DNA from: Thiohalocapsa sp963695445
GTDB lineage: Bacteria; Pseudomonadota; Gammaproteobacteria; Chromatiales; Chromatiaceae
Assembly: GCA_963695445.1 (NCBI GenBank)
Contig: CAVOGV010000039.1
Span: 10,653 to 74,652, forward strand
Length of the DNA: 64,000 nt
Reading direction: 5' to 3'
The notes below the pieces were generated by a model. The model was not told the DNA's origin and made no database searches. It saw only the letters and a program-made list of their open reading frames with translations. The stretch's first letter is position 1; each line of letters starts with the position of its first letter. The translations under genes were made by a program, and so were the position numbers. Below are positions 29,758-38,599 of this stretch, one piece after another.

Positions 29758-30225
29758 ATGTACAAGACTCTGTTAGCCGCTGCGGTTGTCTGTGGCCTGG
29801 GCGCGCCGCTGGCCCTCGCGGGCGATGCCATTAGCGTCAAGGACCCTTACGCCCGCGCGGTGCCGCCCGGTCAGCCCAACAGCGCGGTATTCATGCAGAT
29901 CAGCAACGACGGCGCCGACGATCGGGCGTTGCTGTCCGCGGCGAGCGGTGTGGCGGACGTAGTCGAGCTGCACACGCATCTCATGGAGGACGGCATGATG
30001 AAGATGCGCCGGGTGGATCAGATCGACCTGCCCGCGGGGGAGACGGTAACGCTCGCCCCCGGCGGTCTGCACGTGATGCTGATCGGGCTAAAACAGCAGT
30101 TGCAGCCCGGGGATGACGTGCCTCTGACGCTGACGCTGGACGATGGCAGTGAACTGTCGCTGACGGCGCCGGTGCGTGATGTGATGCCGATGGGTCAGAT
30201 GCACGAGATGCACGGCGGGCACTGA
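29758..30225 (+). CDS. Periplasmic copper chaperone PCuAC
   Basis: A 155-aa exported cupredoxin-like protein with a signal peptide (AAVVCGLGAPLALA-GD). The PCuAC motif H(M)x10Mx21HxM is recognisable: VVELHTHLMEDGMMKMRRV then GGLHVMLIG. The C-terminus adds a Met/His-rich tail (MGQMHEMHGGH), probably a further Cu site. Operon with the Sco gene. Confidence 0.92.
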   Translation: MYKTLLAAAVVCGLGAPLALAGDAISVKDPYARAVPPGQPNSAVFMQISNDGADDRALLSAASGVADVVELHTHLMEDGMMKMRRVDQIDLPAGETVTLAPGGLHVMLIGLKQQLQPGDDVPLTLTLDDGSELSLTAPVRDVMPMGQMHEMHGGH

Positions 30226-30253
30226 TCTCGGGGTCCGTCGCGAGACTGACGCC

Positions 30254-31285
30254 ATGGAATTCCCATACTCCTGCGACCAGACCCTGCGACGCGATTTTGT
30301 CGCTGGGCTCGAGCGCTTGCTACGCGATGAACCCGGGTTCGGGCCTTATATCCTGGTCCTCAACAATGCGCTCATCGATGCGGGCGTCGCACGGGCGCTG
30401 GGGGCCGAGCTGGCACATCGCTTCGAGGCCCTTGCCGCGCGCTGCCTGGAGACGGCCGCGGTTGGCGTGGAACTGGCCGAGCCGCCAGACGATTGGTCGG
30501 TATTCCAGACCCTGTGCGCGATGGGGTTTGCGGCGATCGAGCCGGTGCGACAACGCGAAGTCGGCGATTGGCGCTTGCAATTCAACCAGGTGCGCGCGCT
30601 GCGTCCGGCCCGCAGTGCCGGCGCGGCGCCGTCGGGTAATCGCGCGCCATTCGACGTCGGCGCGTTCCACTTCGACAAACCGTTCCTGCGCAAGGAGGCT
30701 TTCTGGCAGGGGAGCGTGGACGGGGTCGAGCTGGAACTGCTGTACAACAAGTTTCCGTTTGCGAGTCATCATGGCCTGCTGGTGCCGGAGCGCGAGGCAC
30801 ATCGGCCGCAATGGCTGCAGGTGGGCGATCATGCCTTGGCCTGGGGGCTAGCCGGTTCCGCGGGAGTCGCCGGCTTTGGCATCGGTTACAACAGCTACGG
30901 CGCCTATGCATCGATCAATCAACTTCACTTTCAGGTCTTTGCCGACGTGAACCTGTTGCCGATCGAGCATCCGCAGTGGCGCCATCATGGCGGTGATCGC
31001 CCTTACCCCGCGGACTGTCGTTTGTGTACGGAAGCGGACGCGGCTTGGCGGTGCATCGACGCCCTGCAGCGCGCTGGCACAAGTTTCAACCTGCTGTATC
31101 GGCCGGGCCGACTGTATTGCCTACCACGCCGGCGTCAGGGTCAACAGCGGCTGCCGGACTGGTGCTCTGGGTTGGCATGGTTCGAGCTCTGTGGCGCCTT
31201 CGTGCTCACCGAGCGCGAGTCGTTTGCGCGGCTCGGCGCGCCAGAACCTGCTGCCCTGCTAGCGGCCTCGTCTCTGCCTGCATGA
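30254..31285 (+). CDS. HIT-superfamily protein, GDPGP/VTC2-like
   Basis: A 343-aa protein with motifs of the histidine-triad superfamily's GalT/GDP-hexose phosphorylase branch: LLYNKFPFASHHGLLVPE, GFGIGYNSYGAYASINQLHF and a terminal domain. The usual HxHxH triad is reduced to QLHFQ, with one histidine at the nucleophile-like position. A cytosolic nucleotidyl-sugar phosphorylase or hydrolase is a possible role (inference). The four cysteines in PADCRLCTEADAAWRC may bind metal. It starts 29 bp after the PCuAC gene. Confidence 0.6.
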   Translation: MEFPYSCDQTLRRDFVAGLERLLRDEPGFGPYILVLNNALIDAGVARALGAELAHRFEALAARCLETAAVGVELAEPPDDWSVFQTLCAMGFAAIEPVRQREVGDWRLQFNQVRALRPARSAGAAPSGNRAPFDVGAFHFDKPFLRKEAFWQGSVDGVELELLYNKFPFASHHGLLVPEREAHRPQWLQVGDHALAWGLAGSAGVAGFGIGYNSYGAYASINQLHFQVFADVNLLPIEHPQWRHHGGDRPYPADCRLCTEADAAWRCIDALQRAGTSFNLLYRPGRLYCLPRRRQGQQRLPDWCSGLAWFELCGAFVLTERESFARLGAPEPAALLAASSLPA

Positions 31286-31419
31286 GCCCGCCTCGTCGGC
31301 GTCATCCCCGGATTGGCTGCGGGTCGGTCACCTGTCTGGCGTTGGCTGACTTACGCTGGCGGTGGAACTTCCGGCGATCATTTCGATCCATTTCCGCAAC
31401 CGGCCGGGCGGCTTGTTCA

Positions 31420-31449
31420 TTGACCTATATCGCCGCTTCCTGATATACA
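31420..31449 (+). promoter_or_regulatory. Putative promoter of the cytochrome c4 gene
   Basis: TTGACC and TATACA with an 18-bp spacer, about 85 bp upstream of the ATG, in an otherwise gene-free 250-bp gap. Confidence 0.5.
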
Positions 31450-31534
31450 TGACGGGATTTTCAGACGATTCCGCGTACGTCGCTGCCGGCCCGCGGTCAT
31501 CATCACCCACAATCGAAAAAAATCGGAACGCATC

Positions 31535-32189
31535 ATGAAGACATCGTTGATCTCCGGAATCCTCGCAGCGGCCTTGCGTCTGCGCCTTCGCCTCCGCTCA
31601 GGCCGTTGCCTCCGAGGCTGCGCATGCCGGACCCAAGGGCGACCCGGAGAAAGGTAAGGAGAAGGCTGGTCAGATCTGCCAAGCCTGTCATGGCATGGAC
31701 GGCAATGGCGTGCCCGGTCAGCCGGTCTGGCCCAAGCTCGCCGGCCAGCATCCGCGCTACATCTACAAGCAGCTCATGAACTTCAAGGCCAACGAGCGCT
31801 GGAATGCGCAGATGTCGCCGATGGCGATGCCGTTGACCGACGAGGAAGTTGCCAACCTCGCTGCCTACTACGCCAGCCTGGAACAGAGTCCTGGCACCGC
31901 GGAAGCCGAATTGGTTGCGCTCGGTGAGCAGATCTACCGTGCCGGCAACCCTAGCACCGGCGTGCCGGCCTGCTCCGGTTGCCATGGCCCCGCCGGTCTC
32001 GGCAGCAATCTGGCCAAGTTTCCGCGCATCTCTGGCCAGTACTCCGAATACACCGACCAGACCCTGAAGCTGTGGCGCTCCGCCGAGCGCAAGAACGACC
32101 CGAACGGCATGATGCGTGGCGTCGCCGCCCGCATGACCGATGCCGAAATCGCCGCGGTGTCCGCCTATGTCGAGGGGCTCAGCCAATAA
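31535..32189 (+). CDS. Cytochrome c4, diheme (frame broken in the signal peptide)
   Basis: Periplasmic diheme electron carrier, about 218 aa. Two heme c sites: CQACHGMDGNG and CSGCHGPAGLG, with later Met residues as axial ligands (MSPMAMP, GMMRGVAARM). The start MKTSLISGILAAAL and the rest of the signal peptide (FASAQAVA) are one base out of frame near 31575-31583. In phototrophs and sulfur oxidisers c4 carries electrons to terminal oxidases. A hairpin terminator follows. Confidence 0.88.
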
Positions 32190-32213
32190 ACCCCGGACAG
32201 CGCATTCCTGCTA

Positions 32214-32233
32214 AGACGGCCCTGGGGCCGTCT
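32214..32233 (+). terminator. Hairpin after cytochrome c4
   Basis: AGACGGC / GCCGTCT stem with a six-base loop, 25 bp after the stop, followed by CTCGCTTTCC. Confidence 0.6.
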
Positions 32234-32302
32234 CTCGCTTTCCGTGTCGGGGCCGTCGACATACCTTCCCCGCAGCGCGCCATCCGCCCGGAGGGCCTCT
32301 CT

Positions 32303-33064
32303 ATGGACCGGCTGCGCCTGCTGAGTTTCAACATCCAGGCGGGTATACATTCCCGGCGTTACCGCGACTACGTGTCCAACGGCTGGAAGCATCTCTTGCC
32401 CCACGGCGAGAGACAGCGCAACCTGTCCAGCATCGGCACCTTATTGCAGGGTTACGACGTGGTCGGCCTGCAGGAAGTCGATGCCGGCAGCCTGCGCAGC
32501 GCCTTTGTCGACCAGACGGAGTTCTTGGCGCGAGCGGGGGGCTACCCGCACTGGCACAAGCAAGTCAATCGCGAGCTTGGCAGCCTGGCCAAGCACAGCA
32601 ACGGCATCCTAAGCCGCTTGCGCCCGCTTAGCGTTGTCGAACACAAATTGCCTGGTCTGCCGGGCCGTGGAGTGCTGCTGGCGGAATTTCCCACCACCGC
32701 CGGTGAACCGCTTGCCGTCTGCGTGCTCCATCTTGCCCTCGGCTGGCGGGCCCGTCGGCGTCAACTCGATTACCTGGTGACACTGTCCGACGAGTACCGC
32801 TTCGTGGTGCTGATGGGGGACTTCAACTGCAGCTGCCGCTCCGCGACCCTGCGCGCGGCTATCGAACGGTCCGGCCTGCTGGGTTTGGACTGCGCGCTGA
32901 AGACCTTCCCGAGTTGGAGCCCGCAGCGCAATCTGGACCACATCCTGGTGTCCCCGGCGCTGCGCATCGACAAGGCGCAAGTCGTGGACTATGCGCTCTC
33001 CGATCACCTGCCGCTGAGCATCGAACTCGTCCTGCCCGATGGCGTTCGCGTTGGCGGGGCCTAA
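32303..33064 (+). CDS. Endonuclease/exonuclease/phosphatase family protein
   Basis: A 253-aa member of the Mg-dependent EEP superfamily: LLSFNIQAGIHSRRYRDY, GLQEVDAG (metal Glu), MGDFNCSC and the terminal SDHLPLS. It most resembles the short proteobacterial EEP proteins of unspecified substrate (YafD-like). No signal peptide. The ATG at 32303 lies about 20 bp after GGAGGG; the longer frame upstream overlaps cytochrome c4 and is not real. Confidence 0.85.
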   Translation: MDRLRLLSFNIQAGIHSRRYRDYVSNGWKHLLPHGERQRNLSSIGTLLQGYDVVGLQEVDAGSLRSAFVDQTEFLARAGGYPHWHKQVNRELGSLAKHSNGILSRLRPLSVVEHKLPGLPGRGVLLAEFPTTAGEPLAVCVLHLALGWRARRRQLDYLVTLSDEYRFVVLMGDFNCSCRSATLRAAIERSGLLGLDCALKTFPSWSPQRNLDHILVSPALRIDKAQVVDYALSDHLPLSIELVLPDGVRVGGA

Positions 33065-33070
33065 GGCGCA

Positions 33071-33649
33071 TCAGTCCTGCACGTAGAAATGGCGCCAGTC
33101 GCCGGCGTCGAGGTCGTGCAGCGCGTTCAACAAGCTTGGTAGCGGCGCGCCTTCGCCGGGGAACACTTCCTCCACGAGTACGAAGCTGCGACCGAAGCCG
33201 CCGTGTTGGCGCCAGTTCCAACGCCAGGCTGGGGTGGTCGTTGCGCAATGGGGGCAGCGCAGTACCGGGGCGTGGTCGGATCGGTCGTTCTGTATTTGTT
33301 CTCGCCACTCGGGCAGCGCCTTACCGCAAGACGGGCAGCGTGGCGGCCGCGCGTTGCGGCCCGCGAGCAGTTTGGGCGCGGCGGCCGTGCACTCCAGCCT
33401 GATGTGAACAAACGTCCCGCCCAGGTCGTTCGGGGCGCTGTCCAACTGGACGGCACAGCCGGTAAAGGCCAGCAACTGCAGGAAGTGCTCGCCGGTTGCG
33501 AAGGCGTCGCGGCGGCCGGGCAGGGCCCGACCAAGGAAGCCGATCTGGCGTAGCTTGTCAGCGAGTGGTTCGAGCGCGATGGCGTGTTCCGGATCGCTGG
33601 GGGTCAGCACCAGCCGACCGGTGTGCAACGGGTAAGAAGCGGTTATCAT
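33071..33649 (-). CDS. Hypothetical zinc-ribbon protein
   Basis: A 192-aa protein starting MITASYPLHTGRL, with one treble-clef-like zinc ribbon (CPSCGK ... CPHC) at about 120-155. The flanks are mixed alpha/beta. It ends six bases from the convergent EEP gene. No named family recognised. Zinc binding is inferred from the two CxxC pairs. Confidence 0.68.
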   Translation of the reverse strand: MITASYPLHTGRLVLTPSDPEHAIALEPLADKLRQIGFLGRALPGRRDAFATGEHFLQLLAFTGCAVQLDSAPNDLGGTFVHIRLECTAAAPKLLAGRNARPPRCPSCGKALPEWREQIQNDRSDHAPVLRCPHCATTTPAWRWNWRQHGGFGRSFVLVEEVFPGEGAPLPSLLNALHDLDAGDWRHFYVQD

Positions 33650-33805
33650 TTGAGCCTTCGACTGCGGCAAACGCCGCGAGTCTAGCAGACTTGAAAGCGG
33701 TCGCCGCGGCAGGGTTGTGGGACCGTGAAGGCGATTGACGCAAATTGCCCAACTGGCGCGCCGGCACCTTGTCGACGCCCTGGCTCCGGAAAGACGATAC
33801 AGGAC

Positions 33806-34681
33806 ATGAGCGCATCGGCTTCCTTCACTGCCCCCACCTGCCTGTTGCTGGTCTTGATCGCTTTGTTTGTGGCGACGCCGGCTATCGCGAAGGAACCATC
33901 CTTCGACAACGTCATCGCGGGCAACGACGCGCGCGCGCTTGCTCAATGGGGTCGGCGCTACGAGCACGGCGAGGGCGTCGACCTCGACCTGGACCGCGCC
34001 GTCCGGCTGTATTGCCGGGCCGCGGCCAAGGGTAGCGCCGAAGCGCATTACCATCTGGGCTACATGTACGCCATCGGCCGCGGCAGCGAGCGCAACGATG
34101 AACTCGCCGCGGCCTGGTTCTACAAGGCGGCGCAACAGAAAGATCCCCACGCCAAGCGCATGCTCGAACGTCTGGGTTACCACGGCAAACCCAAACGAGA
34201 GGCGGTCTGTCAGCTCACCGACGGCGGGCGGGCGGACGCAAGCGGACGGGTGGTGACGGCTGGCGGCGGCGATGGCGATGTACGCATCGTTCGAGCGCAT
34301 CCGGCTAGCGGGCCGATCGCCAGCATGGTTCGCAAACTGGCGCCCGAGTATCAGCTCAACCCAAATCTCGTGCTGGCCGTGGTCGAGATGGAATCCAACT
34401 TCAATCCAGAGGCACGTTCCCACAAGAACGCCCAGGGGCTGATGCAACTGATACCCGAGACCGCGGAGCGCTTCGGCGTGCAAAACGTCTGGGACGCAGA
34501 GCAAAACCTGCGTGGCGGCATGTCGTACCTGCGCTGGCTGATGGGCCATTTCGAGGGTGATCTGGAGTTGGTGTTGGCCGCGTACAACGCCGGCGAAGGC
34601 GCGGTGGAGCGCCACGGCGGTATCCCACCCTATGCTGAAACCCAGCGTTATGTGAAGCGGATCATCGGCCGGTTGAACTGA
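33806..34681 (+). CDS. Lytic transglycosylase with Sel1-like repeats
   Basis: Exported protein (signal LLLVLIALFVATPAIA-KE), with two Sel1/TPR repeats (about 45-125: ARALAQWGRRYEHGEGVDLD, AHYHLGYMYAIGRG) and a C-terminal SLT domain (about 170-290): catalytic Glu in MESNFNPEARS, then GLMQLIPETAERFGV, AYNAGEGAV and PYAETQRYVKRI. The reaction is non-hydrolytic cleavage of MurNAc-GlcNAc bonds. The ATG at 33806 gives the signal peptide directly. Confidence 0.88.
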   Translation: MSASASFTAPTCLLLVLIALFVATPAIAKEPSFDNVIAGNDARALAQWGRRYEHGEGVDLDLDRAVRLYCRAAAKGSAEAHYHLGYMYAIGRGSERNDELAAAWFYKAAQQKDPHAKRMLERLGYHGKPKREAVCQLTDGGRADASGRVVTAGGGDGDVRIVRAHPASGPIASMVRKLAPEYQLNPNLVLAVVEMESNFNPEARSHKNAQGLMQLIPETAERFGVQNVWDAEQNLRGGMSYLRWLMGHFEGDLELVLAAYNAGEGAVERHGGIPPYAETQRYVKRIIGRLN

Positions 34682-34828
34682 TTCTCTCGAATGGTCTGTG
34701 CTACGGCAGCTGTACCGATCTTTCCCTCGACGGTGTGACTTGCGAGCCTGAAGAGTTGGCCGTGCGCAGCCCGGTGCATCCTAGCCGGGCAAGTCAGAGC
34801 AGATAATCGATTAGGTGCATATTCGGGT

Positions 34829-35431
34829 CTAGTGCGATACCGAGGAAGCTCTTGATGCCGTAGCCATGAGCAGGATCGCTGACAGAATCGGCACCAGCAG
34901 GACGCTTCCGACAACGACGGTGCCCAGCACCGATGACATCGTGCTCCATAATTCCTGCTCCGCGTAGCGTTTACCGTCGCGGCGGTCCCGCCCTGCCAAG
35001 AGCCCGAAATAGTAGCAGGCAACCCGTTGCGGGACGACGCCGCGGATATTGACGGCGTGTCGGCGGATAGGGCGCGCTCGCTCAAGGGTATGCCGGAAGG
35101 CGGCATACTGCTTACGGCTCAACGATGTGAATACCTCGGGCTCCAGCGTGCTAAGCACGTTTTTGGTAAAGGTATCCAGCCAACTTGCGAATGGTGTCAG
35201 CTCTGCAACCGCTCGATCGCACGAGCATCTCAGGCCCAAGATCCAGCTCTTCGAGCATCCATCAAACACGCCGCTGTGTAGTGAGTTAACTTCGGCCCCA
35301 AGACCCCCGACAACCGACACGCCAAATTCCGCTCGTCCCGCTGCCACAAGCTCCAGTTGCTGGCGCTTTGCCGGCCACTTATTCACATTTAGCACTTGAC
35401 ATCGAGGTGTAACAGTGTTGTGACAATCCAC
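34829..35431 (-). CDS. Hypothetical protein with a C-terminal membrane helix
   Basis: A 200-aa protein of no recognised family. Its central part (ELTPFASWLDTFTKNVLSTL, RKQYAAFRHTLERARPIRR) reads like a folded helical domain, and the end holds a hydrophobic segment (LGTVVVGSVLLVPILSAILL). Codon and base use are somewhat less GC-rich than the neighbours, and the upstream region is AT-rich, so it may be a transferred gene. The start codon is uncertain. Confidence 0.5.
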   Translation of the reverse strand: MDCHNTVTPRCQVLNVNKWPAKRQQLELVAAGRAEFGVSVVGGLGAEVNSLHSGVFDGCSKSWILGLRCSCDRAVAELTPFASWLDTFTKNVLSTLEPEVFTSLSRKQYAAFRHTLERARPIRRHAVNIRGVVPQRVACYYFGLLAGRDRRDGKRYAEQELWSTMSSVLGTVVVGSVLLVPILSAILLMATASRASSVSH

Positions 35432-35848
35432 TAATTCATTATTCGATTATATTCCGTATCTTATGGAATTAGTTAGAAAAATCTTCTGTTCAAAAGTTGA
35501 CCAAGCCAAGAGATAGCGATGCAAATCATTGAACTGACGAGGACCCGGGCGGGTCATCCACAGTGTTATCCACAGGAAATGTGGACATGCCAAATTTCCC
35601 AAAGTAGCTTGCTACCTTGTGAGCATCAGTCAAAAGTTTGCGGAAGAAGAACGGCTAAAAGGTTGTATGTTGCGCCGCAGCAGAATCGCAATTCGATCGT
35701 CGATCTCCCCGCATCACCTCAGTGCGTGTGTCCGGACACGGCGCAGACAACCAGGGATCCCCTGGCGGCCCGCAAGCGGGACCGAACTCACGGAGACGGC
35801 GACGCCGAGTCCTTACGCGGGCAGTGGCATGCGATGTAGACTCACGCC
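35432..35848. other. AT-rich gene-free region with a DnaA-box-like 9-mer
   Basis: No convincing gene. Bases 35400-35510 are unusually AT-rich for this genome; a perfect TTATCCACA (35563-35571) is flanked by two looser matches (TCATCCACA, ATGTGGACA). With one perfect box and no dnaA, gidA or rpmH nearby, this cannot be called an origin. Confidence 0.5.
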
Positions 35849-36529
35849 ATGAAACGATTCCTACTCTGTTTTTGCCTATCGATGCTCTGCGCTCCCGCAT
35901 GGGCGGAGGTACCCGCGGTCGGCCCCGACATGAACGCCTACTACTACGATGCCGATCCGGACCACTGGGCCGAGATCTTCGAGCGCAGCGGTCGCGAGGT
36001 GTTCGACCGGCGCTTTCAGGTGGTGGAGGCGCTCGGTATCGAGCCGGGCATGCGCATCGCGGACGTTGGCGCCGGTACGGGGCTGTATACGATGCTGTTC
36101 GCGCGTGCGGTGGGGCCGGCGGGGCGGGTTTATGCGGTGGATATCTCTGAGAGCTTCGTCGAGTCCATCGCGGCACGTGCGAAGGAGTATCACGTCGACA
36201 ACGTGGTGCCGGTGGTCAATCATCCGCAGGGCACGACGCTGCCACCGGATAGCGTCGATCTGGTGTTCTTGGCGGACACCTATCATCACTTCGAGTACCC
36301 CCGCGCGATGCTGGCGTCCATCCATCAGGCGTTGGTGCCGGGTGGCGCGCTGGCGATCATCGACTTTCGTCGTCTGCCCGGTGTCAGCAATCCTTGGATC
36401 ATGGGTCATGTGCGGGCGGGCCGCGAGGAGGTGATCGACGAGGTGGAGGCGGCCGGTTTCCGCTTTGAGGACGAGCCCCTGAAGCTTCGGGGCAACTATT
36501 TCCTGCGTTTCCGCAAGGTGGGCGCGTGA
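35849..36529 (+). CDS. Exported SAM-dependent methyltransferase
   Basis: A class I Rossmann methyltransferase preceded by a good signal peptide (FLLCFCLSMLCAPAWA-EV). SAM-binding motif I is IADVGAGTGLYTMLFA; also DLVFLADTYHHFEYP. Export of a SAM enzyme is odd because SAM is cytosolic; such proteins are known in proteobacteria but unexplained. It overlaps the tpm gene by 4 bp. Confidence 0.8.
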   Translation: MKRFLLCFCLSMLCAPAWAEVPAVGPDMNAYYYDADPDHWAEIFERSGREVFDRRFQVVEALGIEPGMRIADVGAGTGLYTMLFARAVGPAGRVYAVDISESFVESIAARAKEYHVDNVVPVVNHPQGTTLPPDSVDLVFLADTYHHFEYPRAMLASIHQALVPGGALAIIDFRRLPGVSNPWIMGHVRAGREEVIDEVEAAGFRFEDEPLKLRGNYFLRFRKVGA

Positions 36530-37185
36530 ATTCGGAATTTTGGCGACAGCGTTGGCAGCGCGGTGAGTTGGGTTGGCACGAGGATGACTTTAACCGTCAT
36601 CTGGCGGAGTACTGGCCTGGTATGGCGGTGGCTCCAGCGGCGCGGGTGTTCGTGCCCCTGTGCGGCAAGAGTCTGGACATGCTCTGGCTCGCGGGCCGTG
36701 GCCACCCTGTGCTGGGGGTAGAGATCAGCGAGGTTGCGGCGGTGGCGATCTGCGACGAGAACGGCTTGTCGCCTCGCATTACGGACGAACCGCCGTTTCG
36801 GCGTTATGCCATGGACGAGATCGAGATCCTGGTGGGCGACTTTTTCGACCTGACACCGGCCCATCTGGCGGGTGTCGGCGCCGTCTACGATCGCGCGTCG
36901 CTGATCGCGCTGCCGCCGGCGATGCGACCGCGCTATGCGGAGCATTTGGCGGCGCTGCTACCCGCGGGTGTGCAATCGCTGCTGATTACTTTGGACTACG
37001 ATCCAGTGCGCATGGCGGGGCCACCGTTCGCGGTTGCTGCCGATGAGGTGCGGACGTTGTTCTCGCCAGCCTTTGAGATCGACTCGCTGGCCAGTTTTGA
37101 CGTGATTGCCGAGAGTCCGCGCTGGCGACAGCGTGGGTTGGATTGGCTCAATGAACACGTCTTCCGACTGCGTCGCCGCAGCTGA
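36526..37185 (+). CDS. tpm: Thiopurine S-methyltransferase family protein
   Basis: Cytosolic TPMT, 219 aa. Hallmarks: FWRQRWQRGELGWHE at the N-terminus, FVPLCGKSLDMLWLA (motif I) and GVEIS. Bacterial TPMTs methylate selenium and tellurium oxyanions and thiol compounds; the in-vivo role here is unknown. It starts at a GTG overlapping the previous stop, so it is coupled to the exported methyltransferase. Confidence 0.92.
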   Translation: MNSEFWRQRWQRGELGWHEDDFNRHLAEYWPGMAVAPAARVFVPLCGKSLDMLWLAGRGHPVLGVEISEVAAVAICDENGLSPRITDEPPFRRYAMDEIEILVGDFFDLTPAHLAGVGAVYDRASLIALPPAMRPRYAEHLAALLPAGVQSLLITLDYDPVRMAGPPFAVAADEVRTLFSPAFEIDSLASFDVIAESPRWRQRGLDWLNEHVFRLRRRS

Positions 37186-37210
37186 GCGAGCCGCTCTCTT
37201 TGAAGGTTGG

Positions 37211-37669
37211 CTAACGCCGTTCGCGGAATGGCCGGCGCCCGCGGTAGGCGGTGATCTGCTGCACGATGATCTGGTAGGGCAGGGCGTCGAGGCTGCCGAA
37301 CTCGGCCACCGCGGCCGTGATAACGGCGTCGATGTCGTCGATTTGTGTTGGCACCTCGGCGTTTGGTTCGAGCGCGGAATGGATGCCTCGCAACCCGCCG
37401 ACCTGGACCCGCATGGCCTTGGCGTGGGGCAAGGCGGCGTGCTGCGCGGTGGTCTTCAGCGCGAAACGGGCGTGGGAGCGCAGCAGGTCAAGCAGCGCGA
37501 TGCAGCGCGTCTGGGCCTCTTCGGCCGTGCATTGCACGCCTTCGCGCTCGGCGATGCAGAAGCGTTTGGCGCGGGAACAACTGCAATTGTTGGTGAGGAT
37601 GCTTTTCTCGAACGGGCAATAGCGCTCGTTGATGGCGCTGTAGGTCTCGCGGAAGATCTCATTGTCCAT
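37211..37669 (-). CDS. Cysteine-rich hypothetical protein next to hslR
   Basis: A 152-aa protein whose N-terminal half has six cysteines in C-x10-C-x1-C-x6-C-x9-C-x8-C spacing (CPFEK, NNCSCSRAKRFCIAE, GVQC, TRC), a possible Fe-S or zinc site. The C-terminal half (about 85-152) has no cysteine and ends in basic residues. No signal peptide. No family name recognised. It follows hslR by 19 bp, so it probably belongs to a grxC-hslR-orf operon. Confidence 0.65.
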   Translation of the reverse strand: MDNEIFRETYSAINERYCPFEKSILTNNCSCSRAKRFCIAEREGVQCTAEEAQTRCIALLDLLRSHARFALKTTAQHAALPHAKAMRVQVGGLRGIHSALEPNAEVPTQIDDIDAVITAAVAEFGSLDALPYQIIVQQITAYRGRRPFRERR

Positions 37670-37688
37670 TGCTGTGCCTTCGGCCGAC

Positions 37689-38090
37689 TCAGTCGCCGAG
37701 CCTGCCCGTGAATGTACCGATACGCCGACGGTCGCGCTTGGTCGGGCGTCCCCGCAGCGTGGGTGCCTGGGTGCCCGCCTCGCGTCGCTCGCGCACCAAT
37801 TCCTGCCGTTTCAGGCGACTGGCCTCGTCTTCTTCGTAGAGCAGTGCTGCCTCGCTCGCCGGGCGGCGCTGCCGGGCCAGGGCCTTGACCTCGACGGTCC
37901 ATTCCAGCTCGCCCTTGTGGATGATCAGCCGGGCGCCGGGGCGGATGCCGCGGCCTGGCTTCACGCGCTGGCCGTCCACTTGCACCTTGCCGCCGTTGAT
38001 CGCCTCGACCGCCAACGGACGGGTCTTGAAGAAGCGTGCGGCCCAGAGCCATTTGTCCAGGCGTTGGCTGTCGACGTCGTTTGTACTCAT
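37689..38090 (-). CDS. hslR: Heat-shock protein 15 (S4 RNA-binding)
   Basis: Hsp15 rescues stalled 50S subunits carrying nascent chains after heat shock. The S4 domain (about 8-70) reads RLDKWLWAARFFKTRPLAVE, GGKVQVDGQRVKPGR. A basic C-terminal tail contacts 23S rRNA in E. coli. Its start overlaps the grxC stop by 4 bp (ATGA). Confidence 0.92.
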   Translation of the reverse strand: MSTNDVDSQRLDKWLWAARFFKTRPLAVEAINGGKVQVDGQRVKPGRGIRPGARLIIHKGELEWTVEVKALARQRRPASEAALLYEEDEASRLKRQELVRERREAGTQAPTLRGRPTKRDRRRIGTFTGRLGD

Positions 38091-38365
38091 TGTGGGCCGT
38101 AGGCGATGCCTTGCTGGTCGAGCAGGACGTCGAGCTTGCCTGCATCGTCCAGGTCCGCCATGTCGTCGTAACCGCCGACGTGGTACTCGCCGATGAAGAT
38201 TTGCGGCACCGTGGTGCGGTTGCTACGACGGATCATCGTTTTGAGCTGCTCGCGGTCGCGATCGACGCGAATCTCGTCATACGCGACGCCCTTGCGTTCC
38301 AGTAGGCGCCGTGCGCGGACGCAGTAGGGACAGATTGCGGTGGCATAGATCTGCACGATAGACAT
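38087..38365 (-). CDS. grxC: Glutaredoxin 3
   Basis: A 92-aa dithiol glutaredoxin: active site ATAICPYCVRAR (CPYC), cis-proline in TVPQIFIG, and GGYDDM binding glutathione. Cytosolic. First gene of a three-gene minus-strand run with hslR and the Cys-rich protein. Confidence 0.95.
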   Translation of the reverse strand: MSIVQIYATAICPYCVRARRLLERKGVAYDEIRVDRDREQLKTMIRRSNRTTVPQIFIGEYHVGGYDDMADLDDAGKLDVLLDQQGIAYGPQ

Positions 38366-38599
38366 GACGCCTCTCGACTCGATGTTGTGCTTATTCCGGC
38401 TTGTGCGGCCCTCCGCTTACCCGGCTGGCTTGAAAACCCACCGCCGCGGCCGGACAAGCTAAAGACTGACACAAGCGGGGCCAGATCGCCAAGGTCGCAC
38501 GCCGGTTACGTCTTGCATCGGGTACGCTTGCGGCCCCGAACCGATGCAGCTACCAACGCATCCACCGATGCAGCCACCAGCCCAGCAACGAGCCCAGCC

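Noticed and set aside
35555..35590. Replication origin at TTATCCACA
   Set aside because: Only one perfect box, and no dnaA, dnaN, gidA or rpmH nearby; one exact 9-mer in 64 kb is near chance expectation.
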